A stretch of DNA of 64,000 bases from Paraburkholderia monticola (lineage in GTDB: Bacteria > Pseudomonadota > Gammaproteobacteria > Burkholderiales > Burkholderiaceae), in NCBI RefSeq assembly GCF_001580545.1, contig NZ_LRBG01000003.1:186001-250000 (forward strand), in the 5' to 3' direction. Positions within the stretch are counted from its first letter, which is position 1. Each line of letters starts with the position of its first letter. This document shows positions 1 to 9,976 of this stretch, one piece after another. Under the pieces are notes generated by a model. It made no database searches and was not told the DNA's origin. It worked only from the letters and a program-made list of their open reading frames with translations. The translations under genes were made by a program, and so were the position numbers.

Positions 1-429
1 GAGCTCGACGCCGCGTTCGGCGACCGCATGGGCCGCTTTACGCACATCAAGGGACGCGCGTCGTTCCCGCTCGGACTCAACGCGATCGACACGCTCGTGA
101 ACGGCCATATCGTCGCGATCGGCAATGCGGCGCAGACCTTGCACCCCGTGGCGGGCCAGGGCCTCAATCTGGGCTTGCGCGATGCTCACGCGCTCGCCGA
201 TGCGCTGTCGGCCGAGGGCCCGACGCCGCTCGCGCTGGCGACCTTCGCGCAACGCCGCGCGCTCGACCGGCGCCTGACGATCGGCTCGACCGACACGCTC
301 GCGCGTCTGTTCACGGTCGATTTCGCGCCGCTCGCGGTACTACGCGGCCTCGCGCTGACCGCGCTCGAATTCGTGCCGCCGGTGAAGACCGCGCTCGCCC
401 GCCAGATGATGTTCGGCCAGCGCCGTTAA
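1..429 (+). CDS. UbiH/VisC-type FAD-dependent hydroxylase, C-terminal part (5' cut by window edge)
   Basis: The first 142 codons of the window read in frame into the end of a ubiquinone-biosynthesis-type aromatic hydroxylase. The visible part holds the second FAD-binding signature of the family, GNAAQTLHPVAGQGLNLG (residues about 38-55 of this fragment), followed by the helical C-terminal tail ending in QRR. Members of this family are flavoprotein monooxygenases that hydroxylate the ubiquinone ring at the membrane. The Rossmann N-terminus lies left of the window, so which family member (UbiH, UbiF or VisC type) cannot be fixed. The stop at 427-429 is followed by a GC-rich hairpin. Confidence 0.85.
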   Translation, partial: ELDAAFGDRMGRFTHIKGRASFPLGLNAIDTLVNGHIVAIGNAAQTLHPVAGQGLNLGLRDAHALADALSAEGPTPLALATFAQRRALDRRLTIGSTDTLARLFTVDFAPLAVLRGLALTALEFVPPVKTALARQMMFGQRR

Positions 430-443
430 GCACGAAAAAGCGC

Positions 444-466
444 CGCGCGGTTCTATGAGCCGCGCG
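444..466 (+). terminator. possible weak terminator after the UbiH-type gene
   Basis: A 10-bp GC-rich stem (arms 444-453 and 457-466, one G-T wobble) with a 3-nt loop lies 15 bases after the stop codon. The T tract is only ACTTT, so termination may be weak or Rho-assisted. Confidence 0.4.
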
Positions 467-614
467 ACTTTCATAGAAGATTTAACGGGTTACGAAACTC
501 AGATCGCGAATCCCGGCAAGCTGTTAACGCTAAAATAGCGGTTTTCCCTCGCATTTCGCGCCGCGTCGGCCGTCACGATTGTCAAATCCTGACCCGATAG
601 CGCACGTTCACGCC

Positions 615-1676
615 ATGCCCACTCTCGGCTCCCACACTCTGCGCAACAACCTGTTCGTCGCCCCGATGGCCGGCGTGACCGACCGACCGTTCCGCCAGCT
701 GTGCAAACGGCTCGGCGCGGGCTATGCCGTGTCGGAAATGGTCGCGTCGAACGCGCAGCTGTGGAAAAGCGAAAAGACCATGCGCCGCGCGAATCACGAA
801 GGCGAGGTCGAGCCGATCGCCGTGCAGATCGCCGGCGCGGACCCGGACATGATGGCCGAGGCCGCCCGCTACAACGTCGCGAACGGCGCGCAGATCATCG
901 ACATCAACATGGGCTGCCCGGCCAAGAAGGTCTGCAACGTCGCGGCCGGCTCGGCGCTGCTGCAGAACGAACCGCTCGTGCAGCGCATCGTCGAGGCCGT
1001 CGTCAACGCGGTCGGGGTCGGGCCCGACGCCGTGCCGGTCACGCTGAAGATCCGCACCGGCTGGAATCGCGAGAACAAGAACGCGCTGAACGTCGCACGT
1101 CTGGCCGAAGCGGCCGGCATTTCGATGCTGACCGTGCACGGCCGCACGCGCGCCGACCTGTACCACGGCGACGCCGAGTACGAGACCATCGCCGCGGTGA
1201 AGGCGGCGGTCCGCATTCCGGTCGTCGCGAACGGCGACATCACGTCGCCGCAAAAAGCCCGCGACGTGCTCGCCGCGACCGGCGCGGACGCGATCATGAT
1301 CGGCCGCGCCGCGCAGGGCCGTCCGTGGCTGTTCCGCGAGATCGAGCATTTCCTGCAGACGGGCGAGCTGTTGCCGCCGCCGCGCATCGACGAAATCCAG
1401 CAGGTCATGAACGAGCATCTCGAAGATCACTACGCTTTCTACGGGGAATTTACCGGCGTGCGCACTGCGCGCAAGCACATCGGCTGGTACACTCGCGGCC
1501 TTTCCGGCGCCAACCTGTTCCGGCATCGCATGAATACGCTGGACACCACGCGCGAACAACTCCTCGCCGTCAACGAGTTCTTTGACGCACAAAAAGCGTT
1601 CTCAGACCGCCTCGTCTATGTCGACGAAGCGCCCGACAGCCCAGGCGAGGACAACACCGACCGACTAGCAGCATGA
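615..1676 (+). CDS. dusB: tRNA-dihydrouridine synthase B
   Basis: FMN-dependent reductase that converts uridines in the tRNA D-loop to dihydrouridine. The N-terminus carries the family signature APMAGVTDRPFR (about residues 15-26), then DINMGCPAKKV with the catalytic Cys, and the TIM-barrel motifs LTVHGRTR and IMIGRAAQGRPWLF that bind FMN phosphate. The ATG at 615 gives MPTLGSHTLRNN, matching the usual DusB start and a 353-aa protein; an in-frame TTG at 579 would add 12 residues without family support. The gene overlaps fis by four bases (ATGA), the conserved dusB-fis operon of proteobacteria, so the two are probably co-transcribed and translationally coupled. Confidence 0.95.
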   Translation: MPTLGSHTLRNNLFVAPMAGVTDRPFRQLCKRLGAGYAVSEMVASNAQLWKSEKTMRRANHEGEVEPIAVQIAGADPDMMAEAARYNVANGAQIIDINMGCPAKKVCNVAAGSALLQNEPLVQRIVEAVVNAVGVGPDAVPVTLKIRTGWNRENKNALNVARLAEAAGISMLTVHGRTRADLYHGDAEYETIAAVKAAVRIPVVANGDITSPQKARDVLAATGADAIMIGRAAQGRPWLFREIEHFLQTGELLPPPRIDEIQQVMNEHLEDHYAFYGEFTGVRTARKHIGWYTRGLSGANLFRHRMNTLDTTREQLLAVNEFFDAQKAFSDRLVYVDEAPDSPGEDNTDRLAA

Positions 1677-1906
1677 GCAAGAACAATATCGAACAATCTG
1701 TCCGCGACAGCCTGGACGTGTATTTCCAGGATCTCGACGGCTCCAATCCGCACGACGTCTACGACATGGTCATTTCATGCGTGGAAAAACCCTTGCTCGA
1801 AGTGGTGCTCGAGCAGGCCGGCGGCAACCAGTCGCTGGCCGCCGAGTATCTCGGCATCAACCGCAATACGCTGCGCAAGAAGCTGCAACAACACGGTTTG
1901 CTGTAG
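1673..1906 (+). CDS. fis: Fis-family nucleoid-associated DNA-binding protein
   Basis: A 77-aa protein with the C-terminal Fis helix-turn-helix: LEVVLEQAGGNQSLAAEYLG followed by INRNTLRKKL. In enterobacteria Fis bends DNA and activates rRNA promoters; the beta-proteobacterial version is shorter than the 98-aa E. coli protein and lacks much of its N-terminal arm, so its role in inversion systems is doubtful. The start overlaps the dusB stop. A regulatory role in growth-phase gene expression is inferred from family membership. Confidence 0.93.
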   Translation: MSKNNIEQSVRDSLDVYFQDLDGSNPHDVYDMVISCVEKPLLEVVLEQAGGNQSLAAEYLGINRNTLRKKLQQHGLL

Positions 1907-1960
1907 CGGGTTGTAGTTTCTGCGCCCTGCCACGTTTCCCTTCGGCTATTCGTCTTCATC

Positions 1961-3526
1961 ATGATCAAGCAAGCGCTCATCTCCGTTTCCGATAAGTCCG
2001 GCATCGTCGACTTCGCCAAATCGCTGTCGGACCTCGGCATCAAGATCCTGTCGACCGGCGGCACCGCGAAACTGCTCGCGGACGCGGGCCTGTCCGTCAC
2101 TGAAGTCGCCGACTACACCGGCTTCCCGGAAATGCTCGACGGGCGTGTGAAAACGCTGCATCCGAAGGTGCACGGCGGCATCCTCGCGCGCCGCGATCTG
2201 CCCGAGCACATGGCCGCGCTCGAGAAGCACGACATTCCGACCATCGACCTGCTGGTCGTGAACCTGTACCCGTTCGTACAGACCGTGTCGAAGGAAGAGT
2301 GCTCGCTGGAAGACGCGATCGAGAACATCGACATCGGCGGCCCGACGATGCTGCGCTCGGCCGCGAAGAATCATCGCGACGTGACGGTGATCGTCGATCC
2401 GGCCGACTATGCGGTCGTGCTCGACGAAATGCGCGCGAACGGCAACACGGTGTCGTACAAGACGAACTTTCGCCTCGCGACCAAGGTGTACGCGCACACC
2501 GCGCAGTACGACGGCGCGATCACGAACTACCTGACGAGCCTGACCGACGAGTTGCAGCATGCCTCGCGCAACGAGTATCCGGCTACCTTCAACATGGCGT
2601 TCGAGAAGGTGCAGGACCTGCGCTACGGCGAAAACCCGCACCAGAGCGCGGCGTTCTACCGCGACCTGACGGTGCCGGCCGGCGCGCTCGCGAACTACAG
2701 CCAGTTGCAGGGCAAGGAACTGTCGTACAACAACATCGCCGACTCCGACGCGGCGTGGGAATGCGTGAAGACCTTCGACGTGCCGGCCTGCGTGATCGTC
2801 AAGCACGCGAATCCGTGCGGCGTCGCGATCGGCGCCGATGCGCACGAAGCGTACTCGAAGGCGTTCCAGACCGATCCGACCTCGGCGTTCGGCGGCATCA
2901 TCGCGTTCAACCGCGAAGTCGACGAAGCGGCTGCGCAAGCCGTCGCGAAGCAGTTCGTCGAAGTGCTGATCGCGCCGTCGTTCAGCGCGGCAGCGCGTCA
3001 GGTGTTCGCGGCGAAGCAGAACGTGCGTCTGCTCGAAATCGCGCTGGGCGAAGGCCATAACACGTTCGATCTGAAGCGCGTCGGCGGTGGCTTGCTGGTG
3101 CAGTCGCTCGACTCGAAGAACGTGCAGCCGCGCGAGCTGCGCGTGGTCACCAAGCGTCATCCGACGCCGAAGGAAATGGACGACCTGCTGTTCGCATGGC
3201 GTGTCGCGAAGTACGTGAAGTCGAACGCGATCGTGTTCTGCGCGAACGGCATGACGCTCGGCGTCGGCGCGGGCCAGATGAGCCGCGTGGACTCGGCGCG
3301 GATCGCCAGCATCAAGGCGCAGAACGCCGGCCTGACGCTGACCGGTTCGGCGGTCGCCTCGGACGCGTTCTTCCCGTTCCGCGACGGTCTCGACGTGGTC
3401 GTTGCAGCCGGCGCGACCTGCGTGATCCAGCCGGGCGGCTCGGTGCGCGACGACGAAGTGGTCATGGCGGCCGACGAGCACAACATCGCGATGGTGCTCA
3501 CGGGCGTGCGTCACTTCCGTCATTGA
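1961..3526 (+). CDS. purH: bifunctional AICAR formyltransferase / IMP cyclohydrolase
   Basis: Catalyses the last two steps of de novo purine synthesis, AICAR to FAICAR to IMP, in the cytosol. The 521-aa protein has the N-terminal MGS-like cyclohydrolase domain (starting [19 protein letters not shown], with [10 protein letters not shown] near residue 30) and the C-terminal transformylase domain with [10 protein letters not shown] and [11 protein letters not shown]. Length is normal for the family. It lies 54 bp after fis and ends in a strong terminator. The other purine gene here, purB at 23.5 kb, is unlinked, which is usual in Burkholderia. Confidence 0.97.
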   Translation: MIKQALISVSDKSGIVDFAKSLSDLGIKILSTGGTAKLLADAGLSVTEVADYTGFPEMLDGRVKTLHPKVHGGILARRDLPEHMAALEKHDIPTIDLLVVNLYPFVQTVSKEECSLEDAIENIDIGGPTMLRSAAKNHRDVTVIVDPADYAVVLDEMRANGNTVSYKTNFRLATKVYAHTAQYDGAITNYLTSLTDELQHASRNEYPATFNMAFEKVQDLRYGENPHQSAAFYRDLTVPAGALANYSQLQGKELSYNNIADSDAAWECVKTFDVPACVIVKHANPCGVAIGADAHEAYSKAFQTDPTSAFGGIIAFNREVDEAAAQAVAKQFVEVLIAPSFSAAARQVFAAKQNVRLLEIALGEGHNTFDLKRVGGGLLVQSLDSKNVQPRELRVVTKRHPTPKEMDDLLFAWRVAKYVKSNAIVFCANGMTLGVGAGQMSRVDSARIASIKAQNAGLTLTGSAVASDAFFPFRDGLDVVVAAGATCVIQPGGSVRDDEVVMAADEHNIAMVLTGVRHFRH

Positions 3527-3551
3527 TCGGCTGAAGTTCGATAGCTGCAAA

Positions 3552-3583
3552 AAAGGCCCGGCGGGTTGTCCCGCCGGGCCTTT
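3552..3583. terminator. bidirectional terminator between purH and the minus-strand unknown gene
   Basis: A perfect 14-bp inverted repeat (3552-3565 and 3570-3583) with a TTGT loop, A-rich on the left and T-rich on the right, sits between converging genes and can end transcripts from both sides. Confidence 0.85.
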
Positions 3584-3601
3584 CGTTTTCGGGCGACGCG
3601 C

Positions 3602-3841
3602 TCAATCGTCCGGATCTTTGCGCGCGTAACCGTCCCGCACTTGCGGGTGCTGGCTGATGTAGGTGCCCAGACCCTGGCCGCGCCGCGCAAGACGCTTCAG
3701 CGCCGCGACATGATCGGCACCGACACTCGCCTCTGTGTACCAATACGTGACCCCGGGCCGAAAGCGCACCTTGATGAAATCGTCACCGATTTCATAGGCG
3801 TCGACGCCCGAGTCGCCGCTGAGATTGCGGTAGCGCTCCAT
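3602..3841 (-). CDS. small uncharacterised protein, KTSC-like
   Basis: A 79-aa basic protein starting MERYRNLSGDSG. The middle reads VRFRPGVTYWYTEASVG and then an Ala/Leu helix and GQGLGTYISQH. The pattern of a short beta hairpin ending in a Y-x-Y motif followed by a small helix resembles the KTSC domain, a family of unknown function found in lysyl-tRNA synthetase-like and stand-alone proteins; the match is by eye only. It converges with purH and is divergent from ruvC. No signal peptide or membrane segment is visible. Function unknown. Confidence 0.7.
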   Translation of the reverse strand: MERYRNLSGDSGVDAYEIGDDFIKVRFRPGVTYWYTEASVGADHVAALKRLARRGQGLGTYISQHPQVRDGYARKDPDD

Positions 3842-3970
3842 CCTCGATCGCCTCCTTGCGCAAAGCCTTAGCAGCTTTTATTCCGCTAGTCGCGCAGCCA
3901 GCGGTCCGCCACGCGCCGCATTCGTTGTAGTATCGCAGGCACCTGGTTTTTAGCGCCTGTGCGGCACCTC

Positions 3971-4513
3971 ATGAGAATTCTCGGCATCGACCCCGGCCTG
4001 CGCGTGACCGGCTTCGGCGTGATCGAACAACACGGCCACACACTGAGCTACGTCGCGAGCGGCGTGATCCGCACCGCCGACGCCGACCTGCCGTCGCGGC
4101 TCGGCACCATCTTCGCCGGCATCTCGACGTTGATCCGCGAGCACGCGCCGGATCAGGCGGCGATCGAAAAAGTCTTCGTCAACGTCAATCCTCAGTCGAC
4201 ACTGCTGCTCGGTCAGGCGCGAGGGGCCGCAATCTGCGGGCTCGTCGCGGGCGGCGTGCCGGTCGCCGAATACACCGCCTTGCAGTTGAAGCAGTCGGTG
4301 GTCGGCTATGGTCGCGCCACCAAGGAGCAGATGCAGCAGATGGTCGTGCGGCTGCTGAACCTGTCCGGCGTGCCGGGCACCGACGCCGCCGACGCGCTCG
4401 GCATGGCGATCTGCCACGCGCACGGCGGCTCGACCCTGAGCACGCTCGGTGCCATCGCGCCGGCGCTCGCGAAAAAAGGACTGCGGGTGCGGCGCGGACG
4501 TCTGGTCGGCTAG
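3971..4513 (+). CDS. ruvC: Holliday junction resolvase RuvC
   Basis: Endonuclease that cuts Holliday junctions during recombinational repair, acting with RuvAB. The acidic active site is visible: Asp in ILGIDPGLR (residue 7), Glu in AAIEKVFVN, and the Asp pair in [10 protein letters not shown]. The ATG at 3971 gives the standard MRILGIDPG start and a 180-aa product; the in-frame GTG at 3959 would add MRHL only. It heads the ruvC-ruvA-ruvB cluster. Confidence 0.97.
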   Translation: MRILGIDPGLRVTGFGVIEQHGHTLSYVASGVIRTADADLPSRLGTIFAGISTLIREHAPDQAAIEKVFVNVNPQSTLLLGQARGAAICGLVAGGVPVAEYTALQLKQSVVGYGRATKEQMQQMVVRLLNLSGVPGTDAADALGMAICHAHGGSTLSTLGAIAPALAKKGLRVRRGRLVG

Positions 4514-4602
4514 CGCGATGTGCGCTCCCTTACGCCGTACGCGCCGCCGATCCACTGCGCTACACTCGCGCATTCCCATTCGACTCTAAAAGCTAATCCG
4601 CC

Positions 4603-5184
4603 ATGATCGGTCGCATTGCCGGCGTTCTGCTGGAAAAAAACCCGCCGCATCTGCTCGTCGACTGCAACGGCGTCGGCTATGAAGTGGACGTGCCGATGAG
4701 CACGTTCTACAACCTGCCGTCGACCGGCGAGCGCATCGTGCTGCTCACGCAGATGATCGTGCGCGAGGACGCGCATCTGCTGTACGGTTTCGGCACCGCG
4801 CAGGAACGCGCGACGTTCCGCGAACTGCTGAAGATTTCCGGCATCGGCGCGCGCATGGCGCTCGCGGTGCTGTCGGGCATGAGCGTGGCGGAGCTCGCGC
4901 AGACGGTCACGATGCAGGACGCCGCGCGCCTCACGCGCGTGCCGGGCATCGGCAAGAAGACCGCCGAGCGGTTGCTGCTCGAACTGAAGGGCAAGCTCGG
5001 CGCCGACCTCGGCGCGATGGCGGGCGCCGCTTCGGCATCCGACCACGCGTCCGACATCCTCAACGCGCTGCTCGCGCTCGGCTACTCGGAAAAAGAAGCG
5101 CTCGCCGCGATCAAGAACGTACCGGCCGGCACGGGCGTGTCCGAGGGCATCAAGCTCGCGTTGAAGGCACTGTCCAAGGGCTGA
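4603..5184 (+). CDS. ruvA: Holliday junction DNA helicase subunit RuvA
   Basis: Tetrameric junction-binding subunit of the RuvAB branch-migration motor. The 193-aa protein starts [20 protein letters not shown] (OB fold), carries two helix-hairpin-helix segments ([15 protein letters not shown] and [19 protein letters not shown]), and ends with the C-terminal domain that binds RuvB ([12 protein letters not shown]). It lies 89 bp after ruvC and 30 bp before ruvB, consistent with one transcript. Confidence 0.97.
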   Translation: MIGRIAGVLLEKNPPHLLVDCNGVGYEVDVPMSTFYNLPSTGERIVLLTQMIVREDAHLLYGFGTAQERATFRELLKISGIGARMALAVLSGMSVAELAQTVTMQDAARLTRVPGIGKKTAERLLLELKGKLGADLGAMAGAASASDHASDILNALLALGYSEKEALAAIKNVPAGTGVSEGIKLALKALSKG

Positions 5185-5214
5185 TGCGCGAGCCATGCGC
5201 GGTACAATGACCGC

Positions 5215-6276
5215 ATGATCGAAACCGACAAACTCGCCGCCGAGCGCATCATCGCGGCTACGCCTGCGTCATCGCACGAAGAGGCGTTCGAACGCGCGCT
5301 GCGTCCGCGCCAGCTCGACGAATATGTCGGACAGGAAAAAGTGCGTGGTCAGCTCGAGATCTTCATCGAGGCTGCGAAGCGCCGTTCCGAATCGCTCGAC
5401 CATGTGCTGCTGTTCGGGCCGCCGGGCCTTGGCAAGACCACGCTCGCGCACATCATCGCGCGCGAGATGGGCGTCAATCTGCGGCAAACCTCGGGGCCGG
5501 TGCTGGAGCGCGCCGGCGACCTCGCCGCGCTGCTCACCAACCTCGAAGCCAACGACGTGCTGTTCATCGACGAAATCCATCGGCTCTCGCCGGTCGTCGA
5601 GGAAATTCTGTACCCGGCGCTCGAGGACTACCAGATCGACATCATGATCGGCGAAGGACCAGCCGCGCGCAGCGTGAAGCTCGACCTGCAGCCGTTCACG
5701 CTGGTCGGCGCGACCACGCGCGCGGGCATGCTGACCAATCCGCTGCGCGACCGCTTCGGCATCGTCGCGCGACTCGAGTTCTATAACGCCGAGGAACTCG
5801 CGCGCATCGTCACGCGTTCGGCCTCGCTGCTCGGCGCGCAAATCCATCCGGACGGCGCGTTCGAAATCGCCCGTCGCGCGCGCGGCACGCCGCGTATCGC
5901 GAACCGCCTGCTGCGGCGGGTGCGCGACTTCGCCGAAGTGAAGGCCGACGGCAACATCACCGCGCAGGTGGCCGACGCCGCGCTCAGCATGCTCGACGTC
6001 GACGCGGTCGGCTTCGACCTGATGGACCGCAAGCTGCTCGAGGCGATCCTGTACAAGTTCGACGGCGGCCCGGTCGGGGTCGACAATCTCGCGGCGGCGA
6101 TCGGCGAGGAGCGCGACACGATCGAAGACGTGCTCGAGCCGTATCTGATCCAGCAGGGCTTCCTGCAGCGCACACCGCGCGGCCGCGTCGCCACGCTGCT
6201 CACGTATCGGCACTTCGGTCTGGCCGCGCCGGAATCGTCGAGCGCGCTGCCGGGTGTGTGGGATTCCACGAACTAA
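5215..6276 (+). CDS. ruvB: Holliday junction DNA helicase ATPase RuvB
   Basis: Hexameric AAA+ ATPase that drives branch migration together with RuvA. The Walker A motif GPPGLGKT and Walker B motif LFIDEIHR are intact, the sensor region [18 protein letters not shown] follows, and the C-terminal winged helix ends in TYRHFGL. The product is 353 aa, normal for the family. It is the last gene of the ruvCAB cluster; the next plus-strand gene starts 23 bp later, so some read-through is likely. Confidence 0.97.
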   Translation: MIETDKLAAERIIAATPASSHEEAFERALRPRQLDEYVGQEKVRGQLEIFIEAAKRRSESLDHVLLFGPPGLGKTTLAHIIAREMGVNLRQTSGPVLERAGDLAALLTNLEANDVLFIDEIHRLSPVVEEILYPALEDYQIDIMIGEGPAARSVKLDLQPFTLVGATTRAGMLTNPLRDRFGIVARLEFYNAEELARIVTRSASLLGAQIHPDGAFEIARRARGTPRIANRLLRRVRDFAEVKADGNITAQVADAALSMLDVDAVGFDLMDRKLLEAILYKFDGGPVGVDNLAAAIGEERDTIEDVLEPYLIQQGFLQRTPRGRVATLLTYRHFGLAAPESSSALPGVWDSTN

Positions 6277-6299
6277 GTCACGCGACGAGGCCGACCAGG

Positions 6300-7280
6300 A
6301 TGCCCGACCAGCCCCAGCATCAGCAGCCCGGCTCATCCAAGCACTCCCCCGTCAATCCCGCCGGCGACCCGTCCGGCAACTTCACGCAGCGACTCACGCA
6401 TCGCCTGCGCTCGAAGCTCGCCGCCGGCGTCACGCATCTGACCACCGGCAGCGGGCCCGTGCTCGACTACTCGTCACCGCCGGGCGACCCGGGCCTGTTC
6501 GGGCCCGACTCCGTGTGCTGGAAAGTCCACGCCGACTTCACATCGATGATGACGGGCGGCATCAGCGCCCTGCTGCTGCAGGCACTGCATCCGCTCGCGC
6601 TCGCGGGCGTGTGGGACCATTCGAGCTTTCGCACCGACATTCTGGGACGTCTGCGTCGCACGGCGACGTTCATCGCCGGCACGACGTACGGCAGCAGGGA
6701 CGATGCGCTTGCGCTGATCGAGCGCGTGAAGCGCATTCATCTCGACGTGACCGGCGTCGCGCCGGACGGTCAATCGTATTGCGCGAGCGAGCCCGCGTTG
6801 CTGACGTGGGTGCACGTCGCGGAAGTGTCGAGCTTCATGACCGCGCATCTGCGCTATGTGAATCCGGTGTTGTCCGTCGCCGCGCAGGATCAATACTTCG
6901 AGGAGACCGCACGCATCGCGGAAATGCTCGGCGCCGTCGACATTCCGCGCTCACGCGCCGAGATCGAGGCGTATCTGCTGGCAATGCGACCCGCGCTGGT
7001 CGCGAGCGAGCGCACGCGCGAAGTCGTCCGGATTCTGATGAACGCGCCGGCGCCCAGCCTCGCGATGCGGCCGGCCGGCACGCTGATGCTCAACGCGGGG
7101 GTCGATCTGCTGCCCGACTGGGCGCAGACGATGCTCGGCTTGAATCGCTACGCGGCGCTGCGTCGAACCTTCGCGCGGCCGGGTGTGCGGGTCGTCGCGC
7201 CGGTGATTCGCTGGGCGCTCGTCAATGGCGTATCGAAGCGTGCGCGGCGGCGCGCGGCGGCGGTGCGCAAGCGCGATTGA
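6300..7280 (+). CDS. MpaB/DUF2236-family oxygenase-like protein
   Basis: A 326-aa protein of the DUF2236 (MpaB, latex-clearing-protein-like) family. It shows the family pattern GLFGPDSVCWKVH, then LLLQALHPLALAGVWDHS, whose His may help bind haem b, and later TWVHVAEVSSFMTAH. Some characterised relatives are haem-dependent oxygenases, but the substrate here is unknown. The N-terminal 35 residues are polar and Pro/Gln-rich. ATG 6300 avoids overlap with ruvB; an ATG at 6258 inside ruvB is in the same frame. Its stop is only 18 bp from the end of the converging mutase gene, with no terminator between. Confidence 0.82.
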   Translation: MPDQPQHQQPGSSKHSPVNPAGDPSGNFTQRLTHRLRSKLAAGVTHLTTGSGPVLDYSSPPGDPGLFGPDSVCWKVHADFTSMMTGGISALLLQALHPLALAGVWDHSSFRTDILGRLRRTATFIAGTTYGSRDDALALIERVKRIHLDVTGVAPDGQSYCASEPALLTWVHVAEVSSFMTAHLRYVNPVLSVAAQDQYFEETARIAEMLGAVDIPRSRAEIEAYLLAMRPALVASERTREVVRILMNAPAPSLAMRPAGTLMLNAGVDLLPDWAQTMLGLNRYAALRRTFARPGVRVVAPVIRWALVNGVSKRARRRAAAVRKRD

Positions 7281-7298
7281 GCGACGCATCCACTGTGC

Positions 7299-7973
7299 TT
7301 ACCGCTTTGACGCGGGCCCCTTCCTGAAACCGTCGTCGTCGGCGCTGCCAGCGTCGAGATGCGCGACGTCCGCCCACGATACGATCGTCGCGCGACCGTT
7401 CTCGTAATCCACGATGTTCAGGCTGGTGTTCAGCAACGGGTAATTGCGCGGCGCATCGAGCGGCATTCCAGTCGCAAAGCGGCGCACGCAGTCGAGCACG
7501 CCTCCATGCGTCACACAGGCGATGCGCCCGCCCGGGTGTGCCGCGACGAGCGGCTCGATCGCATGCACGATGCGGTGGTAGAACACGCGGTGTGACTCGC
7601 CTTCGGGCGGCGCGAAGCCGGGATCCCGGGTTTGCCATTGCGCGTATTCGTCGGGGAAACGCAGCGCGATTTCGTCGCTGTCGTGGCCCTGGAACGCGCC
7701 GTACGAGCGCTCTCGCAAGTTCTCGCGCAACTGCAGCGGCTGGCCGAGCGCATCGCCAATCGGCTGGGCGGTCTGCTGCGCGCGCTGCAGGTCGCTCGAA
7801 TAAATCGCGTCGAGCCGCGCACCCTGCTTCGCCTCCTCGGCGAGACGCTGCGCGAGACGCCGCGCCTGCGCGACGCCCGTCGTCGCGAGCGGAATGTCGA
7901 TATGGCCTTGAATGCGCTTGATGCGGTTCCAGTCGGTCTCGCCGTGCCGGATAAAGAGGATCTGCGTCGTCAT
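7299..7973 (-). CDS. histidine phosphatase / phosphoglycerate mutase family protein
   Basis: Begins MTTQILFIRHGETDWNR, containing the RHG phospho-acceptor His signature, and later carries ERSYGAFQG, and VTHGGVLDCVRR with the second catalytic His. The 224-aa length fits GpmB-like or CobC-like broad phosphatases rather than the larger cofactor-dependent GpmA. It may act as a phosphoglycerate mutase or a general phosphatase; sequence alone does not decide. It lies downstream of dtd by 82 bp on the same strand and may belong to the tyrS-dtd transcript. Confidence 0.85.
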   Translation of the reverse strand: MTTQILFIRHGETDWNRIKRIQGHIDIPLATTGVAQARRLAQRLAEEAKQGARLDAIYSSDLQRAQQTAQPIGDALGQPLQLRENLRERSYGAFQGHDSDEIALRFPDEYAQWQTRDPGFAPPEGESHRVFYHRIVHAIEPLVAAHPGGRIACVTHGGVLDCVRRFATGMPLDAPRNYPLLNTSLNIVDYENGRATIVSWADVAHLDAGSADDDGFRKGPASKR

Positions 7974-8055
7974 GAGAGAGTGTGGCGCCGTTCGCCGGTT
8001 GTGCCGAGCAGGTATTGTCGCAAAAAGCGGCGACAGCCCGCTTGCTAGCGCTCGC

Positions 8056-8514
8056 TCACGCGTTGGTCTGCAGCCAGAACGTGACCGGCCCGTCGTTGAC
8101 GAGCGACACCTGCATATCCGCGCCGAACTCGCCCGTCTCGACGATCGGATGCTTCGTACGCGCGGCCGCGACAAAGTAGTCGAACAGGCGCTTGCCCTCG
8201 TCGGGTGGCGCAGCCGGCGTGAAGCTCGGACGCAGGCCGCTGTTGGTATCGGCTGCGAGCGTGAACTGCGACACGAGCAGCAGACCGCCCGCGCGTCCGG
8301 CGCCGTCGAGATTCTGCACCGACAGGTTCATCTTGCCGGCCGCGTCGCTGAAGACGCGGTAGCCGAGCACCTTCGCCAGCAGCTTGTCGGCAGCGGCCTC
8401 GGTGTCGCCGCGCTCCGCGCACACGAGCGCGAGCAGGCCCGCGTCGATCGCGCCGGTCACACGATCGGCGACGCGCACTTCGGCGCGCCGCACGCGTTGG
8501 ATCAGCGCGATCAC
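8056..8514 (-). CDS. dtd: D-aminoacyl-tRNA deacylase
   Basis: Removes D-amino acids wrongly attached to tRNA, notably D-Tyr. The 152-aa protein starts (GTG) with [13 protein letters not shown] and shows the two cross-subunit motifs of the family, VSQFTLAAD and [10 protein letters not shown] (Gly-Pro motif). The GTG start at 8514 overlaps the tyrS stop by four bases (GTGA), so it is translationally coupled to tyrosyl-tRNA synthetase, a functional pairing since Dtd clears D-Tyr-tRNA. The reading frame stays open upstream through tyrS but that extension is not coding. Confidence 0.95.
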   Translation of the reverse strand: MIALIQRVRRAEVRVADRVTGAIDAGLLALVCAERGDTEAAADKLLAKVLGYRVFSDAAGKMNLSVQNLDGAGRAGGLLLVSQFTLAADTNSGLRPSFTPAAPPDEGKRLFDYFVAAARTKHPIVETGEFGADMQVSLVNDGPVTFWLQTNA

Positions 8515-9761
8515 GCCGTCAGCGTCACGCGCGCGAAGCGGCGCTTGCCGACCTGCACGACGTACTCGCCCGCTTCGACCTTCAGGCCCTTGTCGGACAC
8601 CGTGGTGCCGTCGATCTTCACACCGCCCTGCTCGATGTTGCGCAGCGCCTCGCTCGTCGACGGCACGAGGTTCGCCTGCTTCAGCAACTGGCCGATCGCG
8701 AGCGGTGCGCCCGCGAGCGTGACTGCCGGAATATCGTCGGGCACGCCGCCCTTCGCGCGATGGTTGAAGTCCTCGAGCGCGCGCTCGGCGTCCGCCGGCG
8801 AGTGGAAACGCGCGACGATTTCCTGGCCGAGCAGCACCTTGAAGTCGCGCGGATTGCGACCCGCTTCGGCTTCGCGCCTGAAGCCGGCGATCTCGTCCAT
8901 CGGACGGAACGACAGCAGCTCGAAGTAACGCCACATCAGCGTGTCGGAGATGCTCATCAGCTTGCCGAACATGTCGGTTGGCTTTTCGCTGATGCCGATG
9001 TAGTTGTTCTTCGACTTCGACATCTTCTCGACGCCATCGAGCCCTTCGAGCAGCGGCATCGTCAAGATGCACTGCTGCTCCTGGCCGTATTGCTTTTGCA
9101 GCTCGCGACCGACCAGCAGGTTGAACTTCTGGTCCGTGCCGCCGAGCTCCAGGTCCGCGTTCAGCGCGACCGAGTCGTAGCCCTGCATCAGCGGGTAGAG
9201 GAACTCGTGGATCGAGATCGGCACGCCGCCCTGGAAGCGCTTCGTGAAGTCCTCGCGCTCGAGAATGCGCGCGACCGTGTAGCGCGACGCGAGCTTGATC
9301 ATGCCGTCGGCGCCGAGCGGCATCGACCATTCGCTGTTGTAGCGGATCTCGGTTTTGTCGCGATCGAGCACGAGTGCGGCCTGCTCGAAGTAGGTCTTCG
9401 CGTTCGATTCGATCTGCTCGCGCGTGAGCGGCGGACGGGTCGCGTTACGCCCGGACGGATCGCCGATCAGCGACGTGAAATCGCCGATCAGGAAAATCAC
9501 CGTGTGACCGAGGTCCTGCAACTGGCGCATCTTGTTCAGCACGACCGTGTGGCCGATGTGGATGTCGGGCGCGGTCGGATCGAGCCCGAGCTTGATGCGC
9601 AGCGGCTTGGCCGTCGCCGCGCTCCGCGCGAGCTTTTGCGCGAATTCGTCTTCGATCAGCAGTTCGTCGACACCACGCTTGGTCACGGCGAGCGCGTGAC
9701 GGACTTCGTCGGTGATCGGGAAGGCGGAAGCGGGATTGGGCTGGGTGGACTCGGTGCTCAT
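8511..9761 (-). CDS. tyrS: tyrosyl-tRNA synthetase
   Basis: Class I aminoacyl-tRNA synthetase, 416 aa. The HIGH-type motif is PDIHIGHT (residues 66-72) and the KMSKS loop is [12 protein letters not shown]-terminal S4-like RNA-binding domain follows ([26 protein letters not shown] region). The HIGHT spelling and length are those of the TyrZ-like subgroup common in beta-proteobacteria. It is the first gene of tyrS-dtd and is transcribed away from anmK; the 215-bp intergenic region to anmK must hold both promoters. Confidence 0.96.
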   Translation of the reverse strand: MSTESTQPNPASAFPITDEVRHALAVTKRGVDELLIEDEFAQKLARSAATAKPLRIKLGLDPTAPDIHIGHTVVLNKMRQLQDLGHTVIFLIGDFTSLIGDPSGRNATRPPLTREQIESNAKTYFEQAALVLDRDKTEIRYNSEWSMPLGADGMIKLASRYTVARILEREDFTKRFQGGVPISIHEFLYPLMQGYDSVALNADLELGGTDQKFNLLVGRELQKQYGQEQQCILTMPLLEGLDGVEKMSKSKNNYIGISEKPTDMFGKLMSISDTLMWRYFELLSFRPMDEIAGFRREAEAGRNPRDFKVLLGQEIVARFHSPADAERALEDFNHRAKGGVPDDIPAVTLAGAPLAIGQLLKQANLVPSTSEALRNIEQGGVKIDGTTVSDKGLKVEAGEYVVQVGKRRFARVTLTA

Positions 9762-9976
9762 GCTGGAAACGTAAAGTCGCGAAAAAACAGGATTGTCCCA
9801 TAGATGCGCGCCGCCGAGCCCATTGACGCGTCCTGCCTGGCCCCGCGACGGGCGATTTTGTCGCCTTAGGTCGCATGTGCGCCGTGGCGGCGCGGTGGCG
9901 CATACGCACGGGCTATGCTGACGCCGCGCTTATCTTCGGCCGCGCTTGCGTCGATAATCTGCTACAACGAATCGCA

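Noticed and set aside
8056..9330. Apparent 424-aa fusion ending in Dtd
   Set aside because: The frame is open through tyrS by chance; Dtd starts at GTG 8514, which overlaps the tyrS stop and gives the normal 152-aa length.
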